A stretch of DNA of 64,000 nt, taken from positions 620,001-684,000 of the forward strand of contig NZ_CP085345.1 of the NCBI RefSeq assembly GCF_020618415.1, given 5' to 3'. Under the pieces are notes generated by a model. The model worked only from the letters and a program-made list of their open reading frames with translations. It did no database searches and had not been told where the DNA came from. Position 1 is the stretch's first letter. Each line of letters opens with the position of its first letter. This stretch comes from Cupriavidus sp. MP-37. GTDB taxonomy: Bacteria; Pseudomonadota; Gammaproteobacteria; Burkholderiales; Burkholderiaceae. The position numbers and the translations under genes are program-made. Shown one piece after another: positions 53,999 through 62,649 of this stretch.

Positions 53999-55975
53999 AT
54001 GAGCGCCATCGCGGCCACCGCCCGCATTTTGCTCCTTGCCGATTCGGCGTCGGTCATGACGGCACAGCTGCAAGGGCAGCCCATCACGCTGGCCCGGGCC
54101 GGCGCGCTGCGCGACGACGTTTCCACCGACGAGATCACGCCGGTGCCGATCCTGACGCACTATGACGACGAGCTCGGCCGTTTTCCCTATACCGGCTACA
54201 AGGTCGAGGGCACGTGCCCGGTCACGGCCAACGCGATCCGCGCCGGCGGTTTTGCCGTGACCGTCGCCGGCAACCGCTACGGCAAGGGCTCGTCGCGCGA
54301 GCATAGTCCGGCGGCGGAGAAGCTGGCCGGCATCCGCCTCGTCATCGCCCGCAGTTTCGAGCGCATCTACCGCCAGAATGCCGACAACATCGGCCTGTTC
54401 ACCTCGACCGACTTCAGCCTGGTCACCCGGCTGGAGCGAGGCGAGCCCGTCGAAACGGACATGCTGCTGGCCGGGCGCGACGCGCTGGCCGCATCGATCC
54501 TGCGGCACGGCGGGCTGCTCAGGTTCGGGCAGGCGTACCTGCGCGACGTGGCACCCACGACCGCGGCCCGTCCCACTGGCCCGCAGACGCTGTTCGAGAA
54601 GATCGTCGAGCGGCATTTGCTGGCCACGCCGGTGACGCCGGCGCGCCCGGTAGCGGGCGACGGTGTTTTCGTGCGGGCCGACTGGCGCTTTATCCACGAG
54701 TACTACACCGGCATGTGCGCCCACATGCTGCATGCGGCGTTCGGCCAGCCGCTGCAGCTGAAGGACGCGGAGCGCATCGTGGTGTTCGAAGACCACACCT
54801 CCTATGTCGGCGAAAGCCCGGCGCACGTGCGCGGCGGGCTGGTCGACAACGTGGTGCGCATGCGCGCGGCGCAACGGGACTTTGTCCGCGACTACCAGCT
54901 GCGCTGCCATCGCACGCTGACCGAGGACGAGTCGCGCAGCGCCCCGGCCAGCCATGCGGCCGGCATCTCGCATGCGATGATGGCCGAGCGCTATGCGCTG
55001 CCCGGGCAGGTTGTGGTGGGCACCGATTCGCACACCCCGCACAGCGGCGCGCTCGGATGCGTTGCCTTCGGCGTCGGCACCACCGACATGGCCAATGCCT
55101 TCGTGACCGGCGCCGTGCGCATGACGCTGCCGCAATGCCTGCTGGTGCGCCTGGACGGCGTGCTGGCGCCGGGCGTCACGGCCAAGGACGTCGTGCTGCA
55201 TCTGCTGGCCCAGCCAGACATCAAGGCCGGCGCGGGCGTTGGCAAGGTGTTCGAGTTCTCCGGCCCGGTGGTCAGCGCGATGTCGATCGACGAGCGCGCC
55301 ACGCTGACCAATATGTGCGCCGAACTGGGGGGCTTCACCGGCATCGTCGCCCCCGACGCGGAAACGGTGCGCTTCCTCAGGGAACGGCGCGGCGTCGATT
55401 TCGAGATCGAGCCATGGATGCGCAGCGATGACGGCGCCGCCTTTGCCGCCACCCTCCACGTCGATTGCGGCGCGCTCAGCCCGATGGTGGCCCGCCCCGG
55501 CGATCCGGGCAACGGCATGCCGCTGGCGGCGCTGACGCAGCGGGTGCCCGTGGCCATTGCCTACGGTGGCTCGTGCACGGCCGGCAAGCGCGAGGACTTC
55601 GACGGATATCACCGGGTGCTGCACTGGGCCGTGCAGCGCGGCTTGCGCATTGCGCCGCATGTCACGCTCTACCTGCAGTTCGGCACCACCGACGTGCGCG
55701 ACTATTGCGTCCGCCAGGGCTACATGGAAACGTTCGAGGCCGTCGGCGCGCGCATCCTCCAGCCGTCGTGCGGCGCCTGCGCCAATTGCGGGCCGGGGTC
55801 GTCGGAGCGGCCGGAACAGGTGACGGTCAGCTCGATCAACCGCAATTTCCCCGGCCGCTCCGGTCCGGGGCAGGTCTGGCTGGCCAGCCCGCCAACCGTG
55901 GCCGCCAGCGCGATCCGCGGCGAACTGGCGTCGTTCGAGGACTTGCAGCGGCGCTACAGCGAAGGCGCGGCGTAG
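53999..55975 (+). CDS. Aconitase-family hydro-lyase with N-terminal swivel domain
   Basis: This single-chain enzyme (658 aa) combines the LeuD-like swivel and LeuC-like iron-sulfur domains in reversed order. Residues about 25-175 are the swivel, with RDDVSTDEITP and GNRYGKGSSREHSPA (the Cys of GCGSSREH is Lys). Residues about 195-650 form the catalytic part, with VVGTDSHTPHSGALGC, GGSCTAGKRED and the cluster cysteines Cys591 and Cys594 in PSCGACANCGPG. The order resembles AcnB without its HEAT domain. The substrate is unknown; hydration of a 2-alkylmalate or citrate analogue is a family-level guess. The ATG at 53999 has GGAGA five bases upstream. Confidence 0.8.
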   Translation: MSAIAATARILLLADSASVMTAQLQGQPITLARAGALRDDVSTDEITPVPILTHYDDELGRFPYTGYKVEGTCPVTANAIRAGGFAVTVAGNRYGKGSSREHSPAAEKLAGIRLVIARSFERIYRQNADNIGLFTSTDFSLVTRLERGEPVETDMLLAGRDALAASILRHGGLLRFGQAYLRDVAPTTAARPTGPQTLFEKIVERHLLATPVTPARPVAGDGVFVRADWRFIHEYYTGMCAHMLHAAFGQPLQLKDAERIVVFEDHTSYVGESPAHVRGGLVDNVVRMRAAQRDFVRDYQLRCHRTLTEDESRSAPASHAAGISHAMMAERYALPGQVVVGTDSHTPHSGALGCVAFGVGTTDMANAFVTGAVRMTLPQCLLVRLDGVLAPGVTAKDVVLHLLAQPDIKAGAGVGKVFEFSGPVVSAMSIDERATLTNMCAELGGFTGIVAPDAETVRFLRERRGVDFEIEPWMRSDDGAAFAATLHVDCGALSPMVARPGDPGNGMPLAALTQRVPVAIAYGGSCTAGKREDFDGYHRVLHWAVQRGLRIAPHVTLYLQFGTTDVRDYCVRQGYMETFEAVGARILQPSCGACANCGPGSSERPEQVTVSSINRNFPGRSGPGQVWLASPPTVAASAIRGELASFEDLQRRYSEGAA

Positions 55976-56512
55976 GCACGGTGCGTGCTGTTGCATGGAG
56001 GCACGGCTGCCGGCGTCAGCCGCCGGGGCCCGCCTTCGAACGGTCGATGCCGAAGTCCGTCAGGCAGTGCAGGTTCTGCGCCCGGATCGCATCCGTCATG
56101 AACTCAACGAACACGCGGATGCGCGACGGCAGGTGCTGCCGGCTCCCATTCCAGCACGCGCGCGCCGCCGACACGGGTATTGATGCATTCATGCCGGGCC
56201 AGATCGTCCCCGGAGTTTCCGTGTCCGGCCCGGCGCGCCTGGCGGGCGATGCCGCCTTTCGGCGCCACGCCAGAGTTCAGGTCGACGACGCTGCGTGGCG
56301 CACACCCATGCCCGATCTTAGTGACACGCCACGGGCCAGGTAAATGCCAGATGCCCCTCGATTTCTGCCAGCCGCCCCGCGCGGCCCGCAACAATGCAGA
56401 CATGACGGCCGCTTCGTGGCGCAGGCGTCGCACGGCCCGCGACAGCGGCCTGCGCGCCTTGCCGCCGGTCGCGCGCCTGGCATAACATCGACCGACTTTC
56501 ACGATCCTTGCC
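55976..56512. other. Region without an intact gene
   Basis: These 537 bases have no supported intact coding region. The left half carries degraded LysR coding sequence on the minus strand (separate entry). In the right half, before the GlxA-type gene, I see nothing recognisable and no strong ribosome site. Confidence 0.6.
56016..56290 (-). pseudogene. LysR regulator, C-terminal remnant
   Basis: Read on the minus strand, the segment ending at 56016 gives LPSRIRVFVEFMTDAI, then a short tail to a stop; this is the usual C-terminal helix of LysR regulators. Just upstream in another frame comes RVLEWEPAAPAV, the strand that normally precedes it, and further up VDLNSGVA. The pieces lie in different frames and the DNA-binding domain is missing, so this is a decayed gene tail. 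The left boundary is firm; the 5' limit is approximate. Confidence 0.55.
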
Positions 56513-57541
56513 ATGCCCCCTTCCGCCTCCGCGCCCGCCGCACACGACCCTGCCCGCCTGCTTGCCGACCGCCCGCGCGGCCTGCTGTTCGTCGCCTTCC
56601 CCGGGATGAGCGTGCTGGACCTCACCGGGCCGCAAACGGTGTTCTGGGCGGCCTCGCGCTACGCGCGCGAACGCGGGCTGGCGGGCTACCAGATCCATCT
56701 GGCCAGCGAGCATGGCGGCCTGGCCGCCTCGGCCGAAGGCACGGCCGTGGATACCGCCCCGCTTTCGGCCATCGATCTGCGCTGCATCGATACCATCGTC
56801 CTGCCGGGCGCGCCGGAGATGATCAGCCTGGTGGACAGCGCCACGTCCCTGCTCGCGTGGTTGCGGCAGGCCGCCACACAGGTTCGCCGCGTCGCCTCGG
56901 TCTGCAGCGGCGCTTTCCTGCTGGCGCAGGCTGGCCTGCTCGACGGCAGGCGCGCGGCCACCCACTGGGCCATGCATGCGGCCTTCCGCGCGCGTTTTCC
57001 CGCGGTCACGCTGGACCCGGATGCCATCTTCGTGCGCCAGGACCGCATCTGGACCTCGGCGGGCGTCACCACCGGCATCGACATGGCGCTTGCGCTGGTC
57101 GAGGAAGACTACGGCCACGAGATCTCGCTGAGCGCGGCGCGGGAACTGGCGGTCTTCATCAAGCGCCCCGGCGCCCAGCCCCAGCTCAGCGAAATCCTGC
57201 TGACCCAGAGCCGGCAAGTGCCGTTGTTCGAGGCGCTGCATCTCTGGATCGTCGAGAACCTGTCGCGGGAAACCCTGTCGGTGGAGCAGCTCGCCGAGCA
57301 GGCCGGCATGAGCCTGCGCAACTTTGCGCGGGTCTACAAGCAGCAGACCGGCCGGACCCCGGCCAAGGGCGTGGAGCATTTCCGGCTGGAGGCCGCGCGG
57401 CGGCTGCTGCAGGACCCGCACCGGCCGGTCGACCAGATCGCGCGGCAGTGCGGCTTCGGCAGCGAAGAACGGATGCGGCTGACATTCCAGCGCCACCTGG
57501 GCGTCTCGCCCAGCGCGTACCGCGCCGGGATCGCCAGCTGA
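56513..57541 (+). CDS. GlxA-family (DJ-1/PfpI plus AraC) transcriptional regulator
   Basis: This 342-residue regulator fuses a DJ-1/PfpI-like domain (GLLFVAFPGMSVLDLTGPQTVFW, then VASVCSGAFLLAQAGLL with the elbow cysteine) to a C-terminal AraC double helix-turn-helix. The latter runs from about residue 240 to the end: LSVEQLAEQAGMSLRNFARVYKQQTG and VDQIARQCGFGSEERMRLTFQRHLGVSPSAYR. It is followed by an NmrA-like reductase and an Ohr-like gene on the same strand, its likely targets. No ribosome site is obvious before the ATG. Confidence 0.88.
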   Translation: MPPSASAPAAHDPARLLADRPRGLLFVAFPGMSVLDLTGPQTVFWAASRYARERGLAGYQIHLASEHGGLAASAEGTAVDTAPLSAIDLRCIDTIVLPGAPEMISLVDSATSLLAWLRQAATQVRRVASVCSGAFLLAQAGLLDGRRAATHWAMHAAFRARFPAVTLDPDAIFVRQDRIWTSAGVTTGIDMALALVEEDYGHEISLSAARELAVFIKRPGAQPQLSEILLTQSRQVPLFEALHLWIVENLSRETLSVEQLAEQAGMSLRNFARVYKQQTGRTPAKGVEHFRLEAARRLLQDPHRPVDQIARQCGFGSEERMRLTFQRHLGVSPSAYRAGIAS

Positions 57542-57689
57542 AAGCCGCTTTTCCTGCGCCAGCCAGGCGATTGGTGCGGGACGGGAAACACCATGCATCC
57601 GCCGGCGGCGCTACCGCGCCGATGCTGGTTCACCTAGCATGGGGACATGGGTGGCCTGCCCATGCCTTCCAACAGAACCGAGGTGGATG

Positions 57690-58448
57690 ATGAAGATCGT
57701 TGTGATTGGCGGTACCGGACTGATCGGCAGCAAGGTCGTGGCACGGCTTGCCGCGCAAGGCCATGAAGTGGTGGCGGCATCGCCACAGACCGGCGTGAAC
57801 GCGTTGACCGGCGAGGGACTCGAGCAGGCGCTTGCCGGCGCGCAGGTCGTCGTCGACGTGGCCAATTCGCCCTCCTTCGCCGACGATGCCGTGCTGCATT
57901 TCTTCGAGACCTCGGGCCGCAACCTGGCGGCGGCGGAGAAGGCGGCCGGCGTCGCGCACCATGTGGCGCTGTCGGTGGTCGGCACGGACAAGCTCGCCCA
58001 AAGCGGCTACTTCCGCGGCAAGATCGCGCAGGAAGCCCTGATCCGCAACGCCGGCATCCCCTACACCATTGTCCGTTCCACGCAGTTCCTGGAGTTCCTT
58101 GGCGGCATCGTCCAGTCGGGCGCCGACGGCGATACGATCCGCCTGTCGTCGGCGTCGATTCAGCCGATTGCTTCCGACGACGTCGCCGATGCCGTGGCAG
58201 ACCATGCCCTTGCCGATCCCGCCAACGGCATCGTCGATATCGCCGGGCCGGAACGCTTCCCGCTGAGCGAGCTGGTGCAACGTTATCTCGAAGCGACCGA
58301 CGATCCGCGCAAGGTGGTCGTCGACGGCAAGGCCCGCTATTTCGGCGCCGAGCTGGATGATGGCACGCTGGTCCCGGAGGGCCCCGCGCGCCTGGGCAAG
58401 ACCAGCTTCGCGGCATGGCTGCGACAGCGCCAGCAGGCGGCGGCCTGA
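57690..58448 (+). CDS. NmrA-like NAD(P)-binding SDR protein
   Basis: This 252-residue atypical SDR has the NAD(P) motif IGGTGLIGSKVV at residues 6-17 and HVALSVVGTDKL, with YFRGKIAQEALI holding the Tyr-Lys pair. NmrA/HSCARG relatives sense or reduce NADPH, and similar bacterial proteins act as quinone or hydroxylase-linked reductases. The ATG at 57690 has GAGG six bases upstream. The downstream Ohr-like gene starts 15 bases after the stop, so the two form an operon with the GlxA-type regulator in front. Confidence 0.8.
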   Translation: MKIVVIGGTGLIGSKVVARLAAQGHEVVAASPQTGVNALTGEGLEQALAGAQVVVDVANSPSFADDAVLHFFETSGRNLAAAEKAAGVAHHVALSVVGTDKLAQSGYFRGKIAQEALIRNAGIPYTIVRSTQFLEFLGGIVQSGADGDTIRLSSASIQPIASDDVADAVADHALADPANGIVDIAGPERFPLSELVQRYLEATDDPRKVVVDGKARYFGAELDDGTLVPEGPARLGKTSFAAWLRQRQQAAA

Positions 58449-58463
58449 GCGCAGGGCGGGCCC

Positions 58464-58964
58464 ATGGCGAAGCAGGGGTTGCAGCCCCCACCGTTGAGCC
58501 TGCTCGACCAATACCGCGGGCGCGGCTTCCATCCGCTCTACACCACGACCGTCACCGTCACCGGCGGCGAGACCGGACACGGCCGCGCCTCCGGCGTGGC
58601 CCGCTCCGATGACGGCAACCTCGACATCCACCTGCGGCTGCCGGCTGCGCTGGGCGGCCCCGGCGACGGTACCAACCCCGAACAGCTGTTCGCCGCGGGC
58701 TACGCCGCGTGTTTCCACGGCGCCCTGCACCTGCTGGCCCGGCGCGCCGGCCTCCCGGTCGACGACTTTTCCGTGGCAGTCGAGGTTGCCTTCGGCCGCG
58801 ACCCTGTCGACGGCGCCTACGCGCTGGCCGCGAAAGTGCGCGTCAGGATGCCGGGCGTGGCCCGGCCGCTGGCGGAGGAGCTGGTGCGCAATACGGAGCG
58901 CTTCTGTCCCTACGTGAAGATGGCCGGGCAGGGCATTGCCAGCATCGTGGCAGTGGTGGACTGA
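58464..58964 (+). CDS. ohr: Ohr/OsmC-family organic hydroperoxide peroxidase
   Basis: This 166-residue thiol peroxidase of the Ohr type reduces organic hydroperoxides with lipoylated or other dithiol partners. The peroxidatic cysteine is in LFAAGYAACFHGAL and the resolving cysteine in ERFCPYVK, and TNPEQLF is the family core. An N-terminal extension of about 20 residues exceeds the usual 140-residue length. It lies 15 bases downstream of an NmrA-like reductase gene, consistent with an oxidative-stress operon. OsmC is the alternative family name. Confidence 0.88.
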   Translation: MAKQGLQPPPLSLLDQYRGRGFHPLYTTTVTVTGGETGHGRASGVARSDDGNLDIHLRLPAALGGPGDGTNPEQLFAAGYAACFHGALHLLARRAGLPVDDFSVAVEVAFGRDPVDGAYALAAKVRVRMPGVARPLAEELVRNTERFCPYVKMAGQGIASIVAVVD

Positions 58965-59046
58965 TCCTGTCCGCCACCGCCGGCCTGAGTCAGTGCCGCA
59001 CCGACACCAAGCGGCGCCCGTAGGCGCGGTGCACCACACGACGCTC

Positions 59047-60420
59047 CTAGTCGGCGATGTTTTCCAGCGCCCTGCCGCGGGTCTCGATGCCGAAGCGGAA
59101 TACGATCGCCGCCGCGGCAAGGAAACACAGCGCGCCAAGACAGAACACGCCGGCCTGCCCCGCGACGGGAAGCACCACTCCCACCAGCGCAGGCCCCAGC
59201 AGCGAGCCGATGCGCCCGACGGTCGAAGCCATGCCGCAGCCCGACGCGCGCGCACGCGTTGGATATAGCTCCGGCGTGTAGGTATAGAGCACCGCCCACA
59301 TGCCGAACATGAAGAACTGCATCATGCCGCCGGAAAGGAACAGCGCCAGCGGCTCCGGCGACGAGCCGGCGACCCGGCCATAGATGAAGACCATGCAGGC
59401 TCCGCCGACCAGCGTCGCCACGCAGGCAGGCTTGCGCCCCCAGCGCTCCACCGCCCACGCCGCCCACAGAAAACCCGGAATCCCACCGATCGAGATATAC
59501 ACCGTGTACAGCACGGACTTGGTCACGCCCAGGCCGGACTGCTGCAGCAACGCGCCGATCCACGTATTCAGGCCATAGAACCCCAGCAGGGCGAAGAACC
59601 ACAGCCCCCATACGGTCAGGGTCCGGCTGCGGTATGCGCGCGACCACAGCACGCGCAGGCCCGATGCGTGCGGCTCCGCCGCGGCAACCGACGGGGTGAC
59701 TTCCGGCAATGCCTCAAGTTTCATCCGCCGCATTACCGACTGCTCGATACGTTCGACGATCGCGCCCGCTTCCGCATGGCGCCCCCGCGACTCAAGCCAG
59801 CGCGGAGACTCGGGCACGAAGCGCCGGACCACGATCAGGAAGAGCGCAGGCACCGCGCCGAGCAGGAACATCGTGCGCCAGGTATACGCACTCAGCACGT
59901 AGTACGACATCAGGCCAGCGCAGATAAACGCGATCGGCCAGTTGCCGTCCATCAATGCCAAGTACTTGCCTCGCTGCCGCGCAGGGATGAACTCCGACAT
60001 CAGCGTCTGTGCCAACGGCAACTCCATGCCCATGCCGATGCCGAGCAATAGCCGATATGCGCCCAGCTCCATGGGGTTGCTCGCGGTGGAACAGAGATAG
60101 CTGCCCACGCCCCAGATAATCATGCTGACCTGAAACACGGGCTTGCGCCCGAACCTATCGGCGAGCATCCCTGAACTGAGCGCGCCGACGGCCATACCGA
60201 CAAAGCTGGCACTCCCCAGCATGCCCGCCTGCGCAGCGGACAATCCGAATTCTGTCCGGATCGAACCCAGCAAATACGTCATCATGGCCAGGTCGAGATT
60301 GTCGAAAAAGAAGGCCAGCGCAATGATGGCAAACAGAAGGCGGTGATACCCGCATATGGGCAGCCGTTCCAGCCGGTCGCCGGTGCGCACGCGCATCAGT
60401 TCGAGAGGGGTATGCTTCAT
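59047..60420 (-). CDS. MFS transporter (sugar-porter/AAHS-like)
   Basis: This 457-residue inner-membrane carrier has about twelve hydrophobic segments, the loop GMLADRFGRKPVFQ and PESPRWLESRGR after segment six. Its N-terminal DNLDLAMMTYLLGSI resembles aromatic-acid:H+ symporters and SV2-like carriers. GGAG lies six bases before the ATG. Two inverted repeats lie upstream, and a strong terminator separates it from the ridA-type/purA operon, so it is expressed from its own promoter even though it may import or export that operon's compound. Confidence 0.87.
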   Translation of the reverse strand: MKHTPLELMRVRTGDRLERLPICGYHRLLFAIIALAFFFDNLDLAMMTYLLGSIRTEFGLSAAQAGMLGSASFVGMAVGALSSGMLADRFGRKPVFQVSMIIWGVGSYLCSTASNPMELGAYRLLLGIGMGMELPLAQTLMSEFIPARQRGKYLALMDGNWPIAFICAGLMSYYVLSAYTWRTMFLLGAVPALFLIVVRRFVPESPRWLESRGRHAEAGAIVERIEQSVMRRMKLEALPEVTPSVAAAEPHASGLRVLWSRAYRSRTLTVWGLWFFALLGFYGLNTWIGALLQQSGLGVTKSVLYTVYISIGGIPGFLWAAWAVERWGRKPACVATLVGGACMVFIYGRVAGSSPEPLALFLSGGMMQFFMFGMWAVLYTYTPELYPTRARASGCGMASTVGRIGSLLGPALVGVVLPVAGQAGVFCLGALCFLAAAAIVFRFGIETRGRALENIAD

Positions 60421-60441
60421 TTTGTCTCCAGTCGTTTTAGT

Positions 60442-60463
60442 GCCAGTGCTCTATGGCACTGGC
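60442..60463. promoter_or_regulatory. Inverted repeat in front of the MFS gene (8-base arms)
   Basis: GCCAGTGC and GCACTGGC are perfect inverted arms separated by six bases, 22-43 bases upstream of the MFS start codon. The symmetry and place fit a dimeric repressor or activator site. Confidence 0.5.
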
Positions 60464-60467
60464 GGCA

Positions 60468-60495
60468 AGCGATAACACGTGGTTGCGCTATCGCT
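60468..60495. promoter_or_regulatory. Second inverted repeat in front of the MFS gene (7-base arms)
   Basis: AGCGATA and TATCGCT are perfect arms separated by 14 bases, directly upstream of the 60442-60463 repeat. It may be a second operator or part of the promoter. Confidence 0.4.
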
Positions 60496-60596
60496 CACTA
60501 CTGTCGCTTGCGGCCGCTTGCTTGACGCGCGCCCGAACGCCAAGGACTGTCTCGCCGGCGCCAAGGCATTGGCGGAGTTTTCCCAAACCACCGCGC

Positions 60597-60625
60597 GCAA
60601 AAAAAGAGGTGCCGAAGCACCTCTT
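60597..60625 (-). terminator. Intrinsic terminator of the RidA-PurA-oxidase operon
   Basis: On the minus strand AAGAGGTGC and GCACCTCTT pair around a TTCG tetraloop, followed by a run of T. It lies about 22 bases past the stop of the last operon gene, a near-ideal terminator. Confidence 0.92.
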
Positions 60626-60646
60626 CATGTCATGCAATGGCGAGCC

Positions 60647-61273
60647 CTACTTCGCCTTGAACCGATGGGGATCAAACGCTTCCGGCGGCAGACCGGACAG
60701 CGTCGCACCGGACTGAAACGGATAGCGCAGGTACGGCGCGCGCGGCTGCCCTGGCGGCGAGTACTGGCCGTCGGCCAGGATGCGCTTCTTCGCGCTCATC
60801 TCGCGGATCTCGCAGCGATAGGCGACGATCTGGCTGGCCGCGCCATCCTCGATCGGCGTGTAGTCCTTTTCCGGGCGGAACTTGTCCAGCGCCTGGCACT
60901 GGTGCGCACGTACCTCGTCGATACTGTCACGCAACCGGACTGCACAGCGCGCGATGACGCTGAAATACTCCAGGCTGGTGTTCTGGCCCTTGGGCGCCTT
61001 CAGCAAGGCCACGGGCCGGTCGACCTCGATCGTAACCAACGGGTTCGCCCGGATCGCCGCGGCAAGCTTGCCGAATCTCGAACTGTGGATCAGGAACGCG
61101 TCGCCGGTGAAGGTAAAGCTCTGCGCCGTGATATAGGGGTACGGTGTGTCATGCACCGCGACCCGGCAGATCAGCTCATTCTTCAAGAAGGCTTCGATGG
61201 CCGGCCAGTCGGTCCAGGCCAGGTCGGTCCGGCGCATCTCGCTGCGCAGGTAGGCAGGGGTGGTGCTTGTCAT
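60647..61273 (-). CDS. Pyridoxamine 5'-phosphate oxidase-fold protein
   Basis: This 208-residue split-barrel protein is of the PNPOx-like family. WPAIEAFLKNELICRVAVHDTPYPYITAQSFTFTGDAFLIHSS is the usual N-terminal flavin-barrel pattern, followed by VTIEVDRP. Members bind FMN, heme or F420; the cofactor cannot be told here. It is the last gene of a three-gene operon with an ATGA overlap with the PurA-like gene, so a role in the same pathway is inferred. Confidence 0.78.
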   Translation of the reverse strand: MTSTTPAYLRSEMRRTDLAWTDWPAIEAFLKNELICRVAVHDTPYPYITAQSFTFTGDAFLIHSSRFGKLAAAIRANPLVTIEVDRPVALLKAPKGQNTSLEYFSVIARCAVRLRDSIDEVRAHQCQALDKFRPEKDYTPIEDGAASQIVAYRCEIREMSAKKRILADGQYSPPGQPRAPYLRYPFQSGATLSGLPPEAFDPHRFKAK

Positions 61274-62646
61274 GGTGTGGTCTGCTGGATGGGTTCAAGA
61301 AGCCGCATCTGCGCGCGTTCCGGACCTAGTCCGATACCGCGCAAGGGCCGGCCGATGGCCTGCGCCAGCCATGCGAGCAGCGCTTCAAGTTGCGGGGGCA
61401 GCGGCGAGCCGGCATCGGTCGGCATGGCCTCCTGCGCAAACGCCGGAAATCGCAACACGCGCTGGCGCATGCTGCCGGCCTCGCCGACCACGACCGGGAT
61501 GCAACGTTCGGGCGTGTGGGAAAAGGCGGCCAGGCTGTCGCATTTGTTGAGATACACCTCGTCGACGCCGGCCTGCTGTATCGCGAGCCGCAGCTGCGCA
61601 ATGTCGAGCAGGCCCACGCGCCGTGGCCGGCCGGTGCCGGTGCCGTACTCGTTCGCCAGCATCCTGATGGCCACGCCCGTCGCGAACGCATCCGCTTCGG
61701 CAAGCAAGGCCAGCGGATCGTGGCTGGCCGCTTCGTCGGCGCGGCCGCGGCCAGCGTGTGCGGCCGCGGCGCAGTAGGCCTCGGAACGCTGCCCGCCCAG
61801 CTCGGTCGGCAGCGGGCCACTGCCGACCCGGGAAACGATGGCCTTGGCCACACCGATGGTCTTGCGGTGATACCGGCACGGCAGATCTCCTCCCACGTAG
61901 GCGTAGGCGGGCAGCGTATGGCTGGAAGTGACCCACGGCTGGGCGCCATGCACCACGTCCAGCATTACCGACTGCGCGCCCTCGAACAGCACCCTTGCAC
62001 CGGCCTCGACCCGCCGCAACAGCGCGACAGCATCGGCCGTCACGAACGGCCGGACCACCGTCCACGCGCGGCGCATGTCGTCCATCATCGCCGCGATGCG
62101 CTCGTCATCGTCATCGGACTGCGCCGCCAGACGGGTCATCAGTTCGAACACACGGTCCTCATCACACCACAGGTCGCGCAACTGGAACGCAACGCGCTCG
62201 GCGCCCCGCATCCGCGCTGCCAGATCGGCGTAGCACGGACCGATACCGTTGCCGGTGGTGCCGATCCGTGCGCCATTGCGGCGGTCCGTCAGCACATGAC
62301 GGGGCTGAACCAGCGGGCACCGGTCGCTGATTGTCAAGCGCCCTTCCACGCTCATGCCTTGCGCCGCCAGCATCGCGATCTCGGACGCCAGCTGCTGCAA
62401 TCCGACCACGCAGCCTGAGCCGATGTAGAGCGCAACGCCGGGGTGCAGCACGCCGGAAGGCACTTGCCGGAGCCGCAGCGCACCGGCAGGCGTTGCAATG
62501 GTATGCCCGGCATTGGCCCCGCCGTTAAAGCGCGCAATCACGTCATACCCGGCGGCGAGGTGGTCGACGACCCGGGCCTTGCCCTCGTCCCCATATTGCA
62601 GACCCACCAGGACGTCGGCGTAGCCGGCCTTTGTCGCGGCGCCCAT
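61270..62646 (-). CDS. purA: Adenylosuccinate synthetase (PurA) paralog in an accessory operon
   Basis: This 458-residue GTP-dependent ligase of the PurA family would join aspartate to IMP or a related substrate. The catalytic pair is kept: Asp20 in GLQYGDEGKARVVD (equivalent to E. coli Asp13) and His48 in GGANAGHTI. Also present are GTGNGIGPCYAD, FEGAQSVMLDVVHGAQPWVTSSH, the aspartate loop TGTGRPRRVGLLD and the guanine motif NKCDSL. GKGKIVD of housekeeping PurA reads GKARVVD, and the whole chain is diverged and about 25 residues longer. It sits between a Rid-family and an oxidase-fold gene, so it is not the housekeeping copy. Confidence 0.85.
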   Translation of the reverse strand: MGAATKAGYADVLVGLQYGDEGKARVVDHLAAGYDVIARFNGGANAGHTIATPAGALRLRQVPSGVLHPGVALYIGSGCVVGLQQLASEIAMLAAQGMSVEGRLTISDRCPLVQPRHVLTDRRNGARIGTTGNGIGPCYADLAARMRGAERVAFQLRDLWCDEDRVFELMTRLAAQSDDDDERIAAMMDDMRRAWTVVRPFVTADAVALLRRVEAGARVLFEGAQSVMLDVVHGAQPWVTSSHTLPAYAYVGGDLPCRYHRKTIGVAKAIVSRVGSGPLPTELGGQRSEAYCAAAAHAGRGRADEAASHDPLALLAEADAFATGVAIRMLANEYGTGTGRPRRVGLLDIAQLRLAIQQAGVDEVYLNKCDSLAAFSHTPERCIPVVVGEAGSMRQRVLRFPAFAQEAMPTDAGSPLPPQLEALLAWLAQAIGRPLRGIGLGPERAQMRLLEPIQQTTP

Positions 62647-62649
62647 CGC

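Noticed and set aside
61270..62646. The PurA paralog as a phage-type PurZ (2-aminoadenylosuccinate synthetase)
   Set aside because: PurZ enzymes replace the catalytic aspartate; here Asp20 of GDEGK is kept, and there are no phage or dZ-genome genes nearby.
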